Shown here: piece after piece, positions 26,740 through 36,216 of the stretch
Numbering within the stretch: position 1 is the stretch's first letter
How the letters are laid out: each line of letters begins with the position of its first letter
Assembly: GCA_016722075.1 (NCBI GenBank)
Contig: JADKGW010000001.1
Coordinates: forward strand, 2,852,001-2,916,000
DNA: 64,000 bases
Source of the DNA: Candidatus Kouleothrix ribensis
Lineage (GTDB): Bacteria; Chloroflexota; Chloroflexia; Chloroflexales; Roseiflexaceae
Direction: 5' to 3'
Translations under genes and position numbers: made by a program
The notes under the pieces: model-generated
What the model saw: the letters and a program-made list of their open reading frames with translations, nothing else
Database searches by the model: none
What the model was told of the DNA's origin: nothing

Positions 26740-27433
26740 CCGGCAGCGCGGGTAGGCAGCAAGCGTGTCTCGACGCCACAGCCGCCGCACGACACCCAGG
26801 CGCACAGGGGTTGCGCCAGTGTACAATGCACAGTTGGATCTGCGACGGATACGGCCGCTTGCCAACATCCTGCGATCACCCCTCGAACGTGGGTGCGGTC
26901 TAACCCACCGCACCTGCTACCCCGCCGCCCAGCTACCCGATCGGCCGGGCAGGCTCCGCCACTCCGACACCACCACACCAGGCGTGTGTGTTCCGAGTTC
27001 TGCCGCCAATCATACACAATCCACACCTGCCGGCCTTCGGTCATTATGACAATATGTACACACCGGTGCGGCCCAGCAGATCGGCTGCCCCGCACCCATG
27101 CGGCGATATAGCCGATCACGACGCCATGTACACGCGGAGTGCGGTGAATCTGCACGATCATGCCCCTGCGCCAGCATACGTGTAAGCGCCCGCCGGGCAT
27201 AGGCGCGTACTCCTATTCTGAGCGGGCGTCTGCGCGGGGTGTTCGAAGCGGGGATGGTTCGCGGAAGTAAACGACCATCAAGCCTGGGCTGAAACCAACA
27301 CGCCTGCTCACGCAGGCGCACCGGGCAGCTACCAGTATCAATCAATACCACCTGGGCGCACATTGACTGCGCGACAATGGCGACCGAACCTACGCAGCCG
27401 AGCGTTGTGTCAGGATGCAGTGCCCATGCTTGA
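26740..27433. other. Non-coding convergent gap
   Basis: About 690 bp between convergent genes. I find no credible gene. It contains a hairpin GGTGCGG/CCGCACC (26892-26914). A segment (26953-27058) related to 29443-29528 shares the two blocks GCTCCGCCAC and TTCGGTCA. The string AGGCGCGTACTCCTATTCTG (27201-27220) recurs with two changes at 58298-58317. Confidence 0.45.
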
Positions 27434-28054
27434 CTATACCGTTGGCAGCTGCTGTTGCTGGCGCAGCAGCAACAACACGGTCTGAGCCAGCACCCGCAGA
27501 TCGAACAGCAGCGACTGCTGCTGGACATAGCGCAGGTCGAGGTTGAGCTTGATCGGCAAGATCTGCGTCAGGTAGTCGCTATCGATCGTAGCCTGATTGT
27601 TCAATACTGCCGCCTCGTCGATCGCGAAGGTCAGCTGGGCCAATCCACAGATGCCTGGGCGTACAGTCAGCACCTGCCACCAGATCGGCTGGCTAAGCTG
27701 GACAAACTCGGGGGCTTCAGGGCGCGGGCCAACCAGGCTCATATCACCCCGTAGCACATTGATCAGCTGAGGCAGCTCGTCGAGGCGAAAGCGGCGCAGC
27801 CAGCGGCCCACCCGCGTAATGCGCGGGTCGTCTTTGAACGTCAGCGCTGGCCCAACCTGGTCGGCGTCGACGCGCATGGTACGAAATTTATACATGCGGA
27901 ACTGCACCCCACCACGGCCAACCCTGCGAGCCTTATAGAACACTGGCCCCGACGAGTCGAGCTTGACTAGTAGGCCAAGTAGCAGGAATAGTGGTGCCAG
28001 CAGCATGAGGCCGGTGGAGACAAGCACAATATCAAAGATGCGTTTGCTGGTCAT
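27434..28054 (-). CDS. Undecaprenyl-phosphate sugar phosphotransferase (PglC/WcaJ catalytic type)
   Basis: 206 residues from ATG 28054 with AGAGGA at 7 nt. One membrane anchor (KRIFDIVLVSTGLMLLAPLFLLLGLLV) is followed by the phosphoglycosyl transferase core: KARRVGRGG, YKFRTMR, a DELPQLINVLRGDMSLVGPRP stretch and VRPGICGLAQ. The enzyme moves a sugar-1-phosphate from a UDP-sugar to undecaprenyl phosphate and so starts each polysaccharide repeat unit. It is short, with a single catalytic domain like PglC rather than a long WcaJ. Its position next to the 4-aminotransferase gene suggests an amino-deoxy sugar as first residue (inference). Confidence 0.92.
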   Translation of the reverse strand: MTSKRIFDIVLVSTGLMLLAPLFLLLGLLVKLDSSGPVFYKARRVGRGGVQFRMYKFRTMRVDADQVGPALTFKDDPRITRVGRWLRRFRLDELPQLINVLRGDMSLVGPRPEAPEFVQLSQPIWWQVLTVRPGICGLAQLTFAIDEAAVLNNQATIDSDYLTQILPIKLNLDLRYVQQQSLLFDLRVLAQTVLLLLRQQQQLPTV

Positions 28055-28179
28055 TTGTGTTCCTCTTAGGATGTCGTTGAACAATGTTTGCTAATCGCCG
28101 CGATCGGCAAAGCCCACGCGACGCGACGCGTGGAAATCGATCGCGAATATCGGGTTACATAGGAAAGGTCAAGAGGTAT

Positions 28180-29376
28180 TTAGCCGCGCGTCAGGGCCAC
28201 TGACGACTCTGAGTGATCGAGCGAGCTCTCGGCGACCACTTCGAGCACTGCGTCGATCACGTCCTGCACGTCGGCGTCGCTCATCTTCGAGTAGATCGGC
28301 AGCGAGATCTCGCGTTGGTACTCGTGATACGCAACCGGGAAATCCTCCGGCTGGTAGCCGTAGGCCTCACGGTAGTATGGATGCAGGTGCAGCGGGATGA
28401 AATGGACGCTTATGCCGATATTGCGGCGCTTCAGCTCATCGGCAAACTGTGCCCGGTCGATCTGGAGCCGATCGAGATTCAGGCGTAACATATACAGGTG
28501 CCAGGCGTGCCGGCAATCCGTGCGATCATTAGGCACCTGCAGCTCGGGCGCACCAGCAAAAGCCTGGTTGTAACGCTCGGCGATCACCAGGCGGCGCTGC
28601 CACATGCGCTCGGCCTTACGTAGTTGGGCCAGCCCCATGCCGGCAGCAATATCGGTCATGTTGTACTTATAGCCCGGCGCAATAATTTCATAGTACCACG
28701 ACCCCTCGGCAGTGTAACGCTTCCAGGCATCCTTGCTGATCCCATGCAGCGCCATGATTCGGCAGCGCTCGGCCCAGCTGTCGTCATCGGTGCAAATCAT
28801 GCCACCCTCGCCAGTGGTGATTGTCTTGGTCGCGTAGAAGCTAAAGCAGGTAAACTGGCTGATGCTACCGATCGATCTGACCTTGTAGCTCGATGGAAAC
28901 GCATGCGCGGCATCTTCGATCACCGGCAGGCCGTGGTGCTGCGCCACTGCGTGAATCGCGTCGAGTTCGGCCGGCAGGCCGGCGATATGCACCGGGATAA
29001 TCGCGCGCGTGCGCGGCGTGATCGCGGCCTCGATCAGATCCGCATGTATATTCAGGTCGTGCGCGCCGACATCGACCAGCACTGGGCGCGCGTCGAAGTA
29101 GCGCACCACCTCAGCGGTGGCTGCGAAGGTGTAGGGCGTGGTGATCACCTCGTCGCCACGCTGCAGGCCGATCGCCTCAAGCGCGAGGTGCATGGCGGCG
29201 GTACATGAGTTAATGGCAATCGCATGCTTGGCACCGACAGCCGCAGCAAACGCGGACTCGAACTGGCGTACCTTCGGGCCTGTGGTAACCCAACCCGATT
29301 CGAGTGCCTCACGTACCTCGGCCAGCTCAGTCTCATCAATATCGGGTAGAGCAAACGGAAGAAAGGAAATACGCAT
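28180..29376 (-). CDS. DegT/DnrJ/EryC1/StrS-family PLP aminotransferase
   Basis: 398 residues from ATG 29376 (MRISFLPFALPDIDE), preceded by AGAGGT. It is a fold-type I PLP enzyme for nucleotide sugars. Visible elements are the GWVTTGPKV substrate segment, EDAAHAFPS (PLP ring Asp), and the Schiff-base Lys in FSFYATKTITTGEGGM. It aminates a 4-keto-6-deoxy UDP-sugar using glutamate. The PglF-like dehydratase (23202) would supply the substrate, the GNAT protein (29671) may acetylate the product, and the PglC-like enzyme (27434) would use it. Stereochemistry cannot be read from sequence. The 294-bp upstream gap holds no gene. Confidence 0.9.
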   Translation of the reverse strand: MRISFLPFALPDIDETELAEVREALESGWVTTGPKVRQFESAFAAAVGAKHAIAINSCTAAMHLALEAIGLQRGDEVITTPYTFAATAEVVRYFDARPVLVDVGAHDLNIHADLIEAAITPRTRAIIPVHIAGLPAELDAIHAVAQHHGLPVIEDAAHAFPSSYKVRSIGSISQFTCFSFYATKTITTGEGGMICTDDDSWAERCRIMALHGISKDAWKRYTAEGSWYYEIIAPGYKYNMTDIAAGMGLAQLRKAERMWQRRLVIAERYNQAFAGAPELQVPNDRTDCRHAWHLYMLRLNLDRLQIDRAQFADELKRRNIGISVHFIPLHLHPYYREAYGYQPEDFPVAYHEYQREISLPIYSKMSDADVQDVIDAVLEVVAESSLDHSESSVALTRG

Positions 29377-29670
29377 ACGATTGACCTCTACTTTACTGGA
29401 TGTCCGCAATGGCCCGTATGGCGCCGGCATGCTACCATGCACGCTCCGCCACACCGACAAAGGCGCCGAGCTATGTAGATAATACCTAACGCAGCAGAAG
29501 CGCCTTTCGGTCAGGATGACAGCATGTACATCACGTGGGAAGGGTGATTATTAGCACGCCGCTCTGCCCGCAACTAATGCGTCAGAGTGAAGGAGTAATC
29601 AGAAGCGAACTGAACATGGCTTGGCTTTCAACGAACGCTGGGGCAGGCATGAACGGTGCAGGTACATGGT

Positions 29671-30318
29671 CTAATTTCCGTGATCAGGCAGTGAAGCCAT
29701 ATCAATAACATACTCGTTCATTGCCCGACCCTCAGGAGTAACAAAGGTTCGTTCACAAACAAAGCCCAGGCTTTGGTAGAAACGATTGGCTGCTTCATTG
29801 GCATCCCGATCGGTGGTCAAGTCAACGTGCCGTAACCCCCTAGTAGACGCCTCGTTTAGGAATGCCAGCACAAGCGCCTGTCCAACGCCCAATCCCTGAG
29901 CCTCAGGCAGCACGGTAATCGACATCAGATTTCCCCGCCCTTCCTGTTGCACCACTTTATTGGGCATGGAGAATGCTCGGAGCAGGCGCGGAATGATGGA
30001 CATCCGTCGTAGTGCCGGCGGGACCGAGGCCAAGGCGAAACGCCACCAGTGCCGGTATAGTAGACGGCGGTAGAAGCCGGCAGGGTGCATAGTACCAATA
30101 ACAAAACCAATCGTCTTTTGATCAACTGCTACGAAGCCGATACCATCAGGATCAGTTAATGTGGCAGTATAAAGCTCGCGCAGAAAGACTGGCCCTAAGA
30201 ATGTGAGGAAAAATCCAGGGAACCCTTCTCGATGAACAGCAACGATCGACTGCACATCAGCACGTTGAGCATGCCGTACAGCAAATGGTCGCGATGGTTG
30301 AATCCGTTCTCTTATCAT
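29671..30318 (-). CDS. GNAT-family N-acetyltransferase
   Basis: 215 residues from ATG 30318, chosen because GAGG lies 6 nt upstream; a TTG at 30330 overlapping the previous stop is possible. The GNAT fold is indicated by HAQRADVQSIVAVHREGF at the N-terminus, the acetyl-CoA loop ITVLPEAQGLGVGQALVLAF and NRFYQSLGF near the end. It directly follows a GT4 gene (9-bp gap), and its base composition is lower in GC than the dehydratase genes around it. The likely job is acetylation of an amino sugar in the polysaccharide, but small GNAT proteins have many substrates and this is inference. Confidence 0.82.
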   Translation of the reverse strand: MIRERIQPSRPFAVRHAQRADVQSIVAVHREGFPGFFLTFLGPVFLRELYTATLTDPDGIGFVAVDQKTIGFVIGTMHPAGFYRRLLYRHWWRFALASVPPALRRMSIIPRLLRAFSMPNKVVQQEGRGNLMSITVLPEAQGLGVGQALVLAFLNEASTRGLRHVDLTTDRDANEAANRFYQSLGFVCERTFVTPEGRAMNEYVIDMASLPDHGN

Positions 30319-30326
30319 TTCGAACC

Positions 30327-31541
30327 TCAAATAGCCAGGCCCCTAACCCTATTGGCAATCATTTCATAGCGCGTTACAAGCTGCGACCGCGTGAAATTTG
30401 CAAGAAATGCGTTGCGTCCAGCCTGGCCTATTGCTTCACGTTCATCTCTAGATATAGATAGGAAGTAACGTACAACGTCCGCCAGTGCCTGGGGATCTTG
30501 TGATGCACAGACCACACCAGCACCAATTTTTTCAATTAAATCAGCCACATCACCCTGGGCCGCCGCCAATATTGGCCTGCCACTGGCTAGATAGGCATAG
30601 GTTTTGGAGGGAATGGTGATCTCATATGCTGGATCTTGGACTAAATGTAACAACAAAACATCAGCAAAGGCAAAATACTGCGCCATCTGATCTGGCGAAC
30701 GACTACCAATGAAGCGTACATTCTTCAAATCCTTTGATCTGGCACGCTCGACAAGCTCATTACGTTCTACTCCATCACCAATGATGGTAAACTGAATATT
30801 TTGCACCTCCTGTAAAAGATCAGCTGCCTCAAGCACAACGTCAAGCCCCTGAGCAGCACCAATATTGCCGCCATATATCACATTGAAACGATCAACCAGG
30901 CCTTCGCGGATGCCTAGCGCCATATCACGATCGACAGGACGAAAGTGTTCATCATTGGCCCAATTGGGAATCACCTCAATCTTGTCGGCCGTTATTCCTC
31001 TGGTCAACAAGATACTTCTAAATCCATCAGTAATAGTTGTAACCGCGGCAGCTCTTCGGTAGATTAATTTCTCTTGAGCCATCAGAATACGGTTGAGCCA
31101 GCCGGAAATGCCATTTGTAGCGCTGCGTCCCCAATCAGGCCATAGATCCTGAACCTCATGGATTAACGGTGCAGATTTGAGCGCACCAATAGCAATCCCT
31201 GGCAGTCCAATTTGATATGTCCAAATCACCTCAGGCTGCTCAAGAAGCAAGACGCCGAGCACTGTTGCAATGAACGAAAACGACATGTACGAGAGAATGC
31301 GCCGCACTGCCGAACGACTACGATCAACCATGTGGGCAACTCGCAAAACCCTGACCCCGTCAATGGTTTCCCATCTTAAGAGCTGCGATCGATAGCCAGG
31401 ATAGATCTGACCGCTCGGGTAATTCGGAAACCCTGTAATGACTGTCACTTGGTGGCCGCGCTTAACTAGCTCCACAGCCAAATCATGAGGTTTGCCTACC
31501 GGCTCTGGATAATACCAAAGACTAATAATCAGAATTTTCAC
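30327..31541 (-). CDS. GT4-family glycosyltransferase (WcaI/WbuB-like)
   Basis: 404 residues from GTG 31541, which has GGTGAG at 8 nt; GTG 31550 would add three residues. The N-terminus KILIISLWYYPEPVGKPHDLAVEL and FPNYPSGQIYPGYR are typical of the WcaI/WbuB group that adds amino-deoxy sugars such as FucNAc. The C-terminal GT-B domain has YGGNIGAAQGLDVVLEAA and PSKTYAYLASGRPILAA, with the ITIPSKTYAYLA donor-binding segment. It is cytoplasmic, acting on lipid-linked intermediates. It lies between the WecB-like epimerase and GNAT genes. A close relative survives only as a deleted pseudogene at 35793. Confidence 0.88.
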   Translation of the reverse strand: MKILIISLWYYPEPVGKPHDLAVELVKRGHQVTVITGFPNYPSGQIYPGYRSQLLRWETIDGVRVLRVAHMVDRSRSAVRRILSYMSFSFIATVLGVLLLEQPEVIWTYQIGLPGIAIGALKSAPLIHEVQDLWPDWGRSATNGISGWLNRILMAQEKLIYRRAAAVTTITDGFRSILLTRGITADKIEVIPNWANDEHFRPVDRDMALGIREGLVDRFNVIYGGNIGAAQGLDVVLEAADLLQEVQNIQFTIIGDGVERNELVERARSKDLKNVRFIGSRSPDQMAQYFAFADVLLLHLVQDPAYEITIPSKTYAYLASGRPILAAAQGDVADLIEKIGAGVVCASQDPQALADVVRYFLSISRDEREAIGQAGRNAFLANFTRSQLVTRYEMIANRVRGLAI

Positions 31542-31684
31542 AGTTATCACTCACCAATTCGTCAGGGTGTCGTCGTACCACATGGTTAACCAGGTTGATG
31601 CTGCACCGAATACCCGCTTGCCGTAATTTTGATACATTCGCATAGTATCTCAACCTCCCTGTTTGTACCTGCCTATACCCCACC

Positions 31685-31821
31685 TATAGCAGTTTGCACA
31701 TCGGTTGCGCGTGGTACATCCCTCACCCCCGTCGCTGCCGCGACTCCCCCTCTCCCAATTTGGGAGAGGGGGTTGGGGGGTGAGGGCCGGCAGCCGCTCA
31801 ACGGTTGAGAACATCACTATA
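31685..31821. mobile_element. 137-bp MITE-like element, copy A
   Basis: Runs from TATAGCAGTTTGCACATC to TTGAGAACATCACTATA and encloses the palindrome CCCTCTCCCAATTTGGGAGAGG. A second copy of the same length and about 94% identity sits at 60145-60281. Both begin TATAG and end CTATA, consistent with short inverted ends inside a TA duplication. There is no coding capacity. Confidence 0.65.
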
Positions 31822-31843
31822 ATAGGGGTGCTATGGCGCACCG

Positions 31844-32947
31844 CTAGGCCAGGTGCGCCGCGTGCTGATGGTGATAGCCCAGTACAATCTTCGCGATCGT
31901 GCTCGATACATGTGGCTCAAGGTATTCGGCCGGCGGCGCCCACTGGTTGGGAGAGCCAAGCGCAACCTTCACCGATTGGAGCATCATCTCAGGTTCGGCC
32001 CCGGTAAGTATGTTACTCCCGATCTCGATCGTTTCTGCGCGCTCGGTCACGTCGCGGATGGTGACGTTCGGCACCTTAAAGACGCAGCATTCCTCTTGAA
32101 CCGTGCCGCTGTCGGTGAGCACGCAATGGGCTTCGCGCTCAAGCTTCACGAAATCGAAAAAGCCCAGCGGCTTGAGCAGCCGCACCCGTTCGGACTGCGG
32201 GTCCAGCCCGAACTTCGCCAGCTTGTCGGCCGTGCGCGGATGCAGGCTCACGACCATCGGTTGCTTATAGGTATCGGCCACCAGCGATAGCCCGCGCAGG
32301 AGTTGTTCCAGGCGCGCCGGCGCATCGACATTTTCGGCACGGTGAATGCTGACAAGAAAATACGCCCCCGCCGTAACGTTCAAGCGTGCCAGCACATCGC
32401 TGCGCTCAATCTGCACTGCATACGCATTCAGCACCTCGTGGATCGGGTTGCCGGTTACAAAGATGCGTTGGCGCTCGATCCCCTCGCGGATCAGGTTCTC
32501 TTTACTGCGATGCGTATACGGCATCAGCACATTGCTCGAATGATCGACGATCCGGCGGTTGATCTCCTCGGGGACACGATTGTCGTAGCAACGATTGCCG
32601 GCCTCCATATGGTAGACGGGAATACCCATGCGGGCGGCAATAATTGCCGCGAGCGCGCTATTCGTATCGCCCAGCACCAGTAAGCGATCCGGCCGCACCT
32701 GGGCCATCACCTCGCCGGCCCGCGCCAAAATCTGCCCAACCTGCTCGGCAAAGCTTTGCGCTTGTACGCCTAGATGCACATCTGGCTGGCGAAGATCAAG
32801 CTCATCGAAGAAGATATCGCTCAAGCGCGGATCATAGTTCTGGCCAGTATGCACCAGCACCTGCTCGCAAAACTGATCGAGGTGCTTGATCACCTGGCTC
32901 AGGCGAATGATCTCGGGCCGCGTGCCGAATACTGTCATGACTTTCAT
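31844..32947 (-). CDS. Non-hydrolysing UDP-GlcNAc/UDP-aminosugar 2-epimerase (WecB/CapG/WbjD type)
   Basis: 367 residues. Motifs are MTVFGTRPEIIRLS at the N-terminus, HTGQNYD, VLGDTNSALA, HMEAGNR, EEINRRIVDH, SIHRAEN and TDSGTVQEECC. The Arg, Asp, Glu and His residues used by the family are all present. Its ATG overlaps the stop of the CapE-like gene by 4 nt (ATGA), so the two are translationally coupled. With the CapE-like and RmlD-like genes immediately upstream it completes the three-step route to UDP-N-acetyl-L-fucosamine (CapE-CapF-CapG). A UDP-ManNAc role, feeding the dehydrogenase at 48742, is the alternative. Confidence 0.9.
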   Translation of the reverse strand: MKVMTVFGTRPEIIRLSQVIKHLDQFCEQVLVHTGQNYDPRLSDIFFDELDLRQPDVHLGVQAQSFAEQVGQILARAGEVMAQVRPDRLLVLGDTNSALAAIIAARMGIPVYHMEAGNRCYDNRVPEEINRRIVDHSSNVLMPYTHRSKENLIREGIERQRIFVTGNPIHEVLNAYAVQIERSDVLARLNVTAGAYFLVSIHRAENVDAPARLEQLLRGLSLVADTYKQPMVVSLHPRTADKLAKFGLDPQSERVRLLKPLGFFDFVKLEREAHCVLTDSGTVQEECCVFKVPNVTIRDVTERAETIEIGSNILTGAEPEMMLQSVKVALGSPNQWAPPAEYLEPHVSSTIAKIVLGYHHQHAAHLA

Positions 32948-33987
32948 AGCGCGACACTCAGCATCTTTTGCTCAAGGTGCGGCGCCAGCAGCTCGCGCAG
33001 GCCATCGTGATCGAGCGTAATCTGCGACGACGAGTATTCCCCAGCTAAGGCCGGCACGAACGCGCTATCGCCCTGTAATTCGGGCAGCATCGGGCGAATG
33101 GCATAGTACTCGCCGCGATCGACGGTGCGATAGCACTCTTCTTCGGAAACCATGATCTCGTGGAGTTTTTCACCAGGGCGAATGCCGGTAAAGACGATCG
33201 GAATATCGCGGCCATCAACCATAACCTCGGCCAGGTCGACAACTCGCGCGGCCGGGACGCGTGGAATATAGGTTTCGCCGGGCAGCGCGCCCTTGATTGC
33301 TGCAAAAATTGTATCGACAGCGCGATCAAGGCTCAGCAGGAAGCGGGTCATCTCGGGCAGCGTAACCGTAACCGGCCCACCTTTTTCGATCTGTTCGAGG
33401 AACAACGGTACGACCGAGCCGCGCGAAGCGATCACATTGCCATAGCGCACGCACACAAAACGGGTACCATGGCAGTTCATATTTGCTTCGACCATGAGCC
33501 GCTCCATCATGGCTTTGCTCATGCCCATCACATTGATCGGCTTACAGGCTTTGTCTGTCGAAATACCTACGACTGTTTCAACCGGGGTGTTGTTCTCTTG
33601 AATCGAGCGCACCAGGTTTTGCGCGCCCAAAATATTGGTCTGGATGGCCTGAAACGGGAAATACTCGCAGGTCGGCACCTGTTTCATGGCTGCCGCGTGC
33701 AGCACTACATCGGACTCGCGCACGGCCTGCAACACCGACGAGTAATCGCGCATATCGCCGATGCGGAAGCTCAGCAGTTTCTGGAAATTGTGATAGATCA
33801 CATCGTCGGTTGCGACCTTGCGGTTCAGGTACGATAGGCGCATATAATGCTGGCGGGCTTCGTCGCGCGAAAACACGGTGATGCGCGCCGGCAGGCCCAT
33901 CTCACCACCCAACAGTCGCCGAACGATCGTCTGCCCAAGCGAGCCGGTGCCTCCGGTTACAAGAATACGCTTTCCTTCAAAGTGCAT
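32944..33987 (-). CDS. UDP-GlcNAc 4,6-dehydratase/5-epimerase (CapE/WbjB type)
   Basis: 347 residues from ATG 33987 with TGGAGA upstream; it overlaps the end of the RmlD-like gene by 11 nt. It is a soluble SDR with TGGTGSLGQTIVRRLL, the ISTDKACKPINVMGMSKAM active-site stretch (Met in place of Tyr, Lys kept), RYGNVIASRGSVVPLF and FTGIRPGEKLHE. The family converts UDP-GlcNAc to 4-keto-6-deoxy-L-sugar intermediates. It differs from the PglF-like enzyme (23202) by lacking membrane helices, so the locus encodes both an inverting and a retaining dehydratase and probably builds two different deoxy-amino sugars. Confidence 0.9.
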   Translation of the reverse strand: MHFEGKRILVTGGTGSLGQTIVRRLLGGEMGLPARITVFSRDEARQHYMRLSYLNRKVATDDVIYHNFQKLLSFRIGDMRDYSSVLQAVRESDVVLHAAAMKQVPTCEYFPFQAIQTNILGAQNLVRSIQENNTPVETVVGISTDKACKPINVMGMSKAMMERLMVEANMNCHGTRFVCVRYGNVIASRGSVVPLFLEQIEKGGPVTVTLPEMTRFLLSLDRAVDTIFAAIKGALPGETYIPRVPAARVVDLAEVMVDGRDIPIVFTGIRPGEKLHEIMVSEEECYRTVDRGEYYAIRPMLPELQGDSAFVPALAGEYSSSQITLDHDGLRELLAPHLEQKMLSVAL

Positions 33988-34867
33988 GGCTGTTTCTCCA
34001 TTGTGCATAGTGTGCGCGATCAGAGGCCAACTCCTCGATCATCAAAGGCCACGTCGGTGGTACAAAGCCGGTCGCAGCCCGAAAGCGACTGCTATCCAGG
34101 CTCCGGTCGAGCTGAAAATCGGCATACGCTTCGATCTCGACCGGCAGATCGAAGCTTGTGCGCAGCAGGCCGAGCAGATCGTATTTGTTGATCGGCTCGG
34201 ACGAGACCTGGTAGAGTCCGGTGAGCTGTGGGAAGTGCTCGATCAGGTCGGCAATAATGCGCGCAAGTGCCTGGGTCGTAAATCCCGAGTAGATCGCCCG
34301 GCTAAACCCGCGCACGCGGCCGCCGCCGTTACTAAGGAACCACTCTACCAGGCCACTGGTGGTCTGTAGCTCGCGGCCGATAATCGAGGTTCGCAGGGTG
34401 ATACACCCAGGGCCAGACACCTCGCCCAGGAACTTGGTGCGGCCGTATAGATCTTCAGCGTCGGAGCTGTCGTCCTCGGTGTACATGCCCTTACGCCCCG
34501 AAAACACGCAGTCGGTGCTGATATGGAACAGACGTGCGCCGGCAGCCTGGCACAGGTTCGCCAGGCGGTGCGGAAACAGCGAGTTAATCTCCAGGCTGAC
34601 AATCGGATCTTTGGCTGTCGGCAGCTGTTTGATGATCCCGATACAGTTGATCACCACATCCGGACGAACGACCCCTAGCGCGCGCACAATACTATCGAAA
34701 TTATCGGCATCGACGCCGGCCAGCAGCCGATCGGGCGCAAGCAGGCCATACCGATGCAGTGTGCGCGGGTCGCCGCGGAGCGTAGCCCAGGTGTCGAAGT
34801 GGTCGCGGTAGCTCTGGCAGAGCTTGTGGCCGAGCATGCCGGCCGCGCCAAGGATCAGCACACGCAT
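33977..34867 (-). CDS. RmlD-like SDR sugar reductase (CapF/WbjC functional equivalent)
   Basis: 296 residues from ATG 34867 (MRVLILGAAGMLGHKL). It is an RmlD-type Rossmann reductase with GxxGMLG, ISTDCVFSG, YGRTKFLGE (catalytic Tyr and Lys) and LRTSIIGRE. Known CapF/WbjC proteins carry a C-terminal cupin domain; none is visible here, so the 3-epimerisation step may be done elsewhere or by this domain. Placement between the 4-epimerase-like and CapE-like genes, with an 11-nt overlap to the latter, supports a role in UDP-L-FucNAc-type synthesis. dTDP-rhamnose reduction is less likely because no RmlA, B or C genes are in the window. Confidence 0.85.
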   Translation of the reverse strand: MRVLILGAAGMLGHKLCQSYRDHFDTWATLRGDPRTLHRYGLLAPDRLLAGVDADNFDSIVRALGVVRPDVVINCIGIIKQLPTAKDPIVSLEINSLFPHRLANLCQAAGARLFHISTDCVFSGRKGMYTEDDSSDAEDLYGRTKFLGEVSGPGCITLRTSIIGRELQTTSGLVEWFLSNGGGRVRGFSRAIYSGFTTQALARIIADLIEHFPQLTGLYQVSSEPINKYDLLGLLRTSFDLPVEIEAYADFQLDRSLDSSRFRAATGFVPPTWPLMIEELASDRAHYAQWRNSHAL

Positions 34868-34869
34868 GG

Positions 34870-35792
<923 letters not shown>

Positions 35793-35796
<4 letters not shown>

Positions 35797-36216
35797 TGTG
35801 TTTGCCATCCTGTTGAGATAGTGGGGTGGCTGCCGGAGCGCCGCGCGATCCGCTCGAACAGCCGCTCATACTGATCGACCAGCACTGCGCGGGTATAGCC
35901 GGCTAAAAAGGCCGCGCGCCCAGATGCACCCATGCGCTCGCGCTCAGCCGGCGGCAAGGCGGCCAGCGCGCGGATGGTGCGGGCCAGCGCGGCCGGATCT
36001 TCGGGCGCGCAGACCACACCGGCCCCGGCAGCGCGCACGACCTCCTTCCTGCCAGAGCCGCTGGCGATAGCCGGGATAGATCCGCCCGTGCGGATAGTTC
36101 GGAAAGACGGTCAGCACTGTCACCTGGTGGCCGCGAGCGGCCAGATCCTGTGCGAGCAGTGGAGTATTGATATTCGGCTCTGGAGCGTAATATTGGGACA
36201 GGAGAAGGATTCTCAT
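35793..36216 (-). pseudogene. GT4 glycosyltransferase pseudogene with large internal deletion
   Basis: From ATG 36216 (GGAGAA upstream, ATGA overlap with the previous gene) the frame reads MRILLLSQYYAPEPNINTPL ... FPNYPHGRIYPGYRQRLWQE, the first 55 residues of a WcaI-like GT4. It then leaves frame. In the next frame the sequence resumes as VVRAAGAGVVCAPEDPAALA ... QYERLFERIA, the last 80 residues of the same family. About 270 central residues, including most of both Rossmann domains, are missing. The junction is near 36050. It would have been the paralogue of the intact gene at 30327. Confidence 0.85.

Noticed and set aside
26736..27200. 154-codon minus-strand frame in the convergent gap
   Set aside because: No ribosome site, unusual composition (rich in Arg, Cys, Trp), and it overlaps the end of the better supported gene at 26362-26739.
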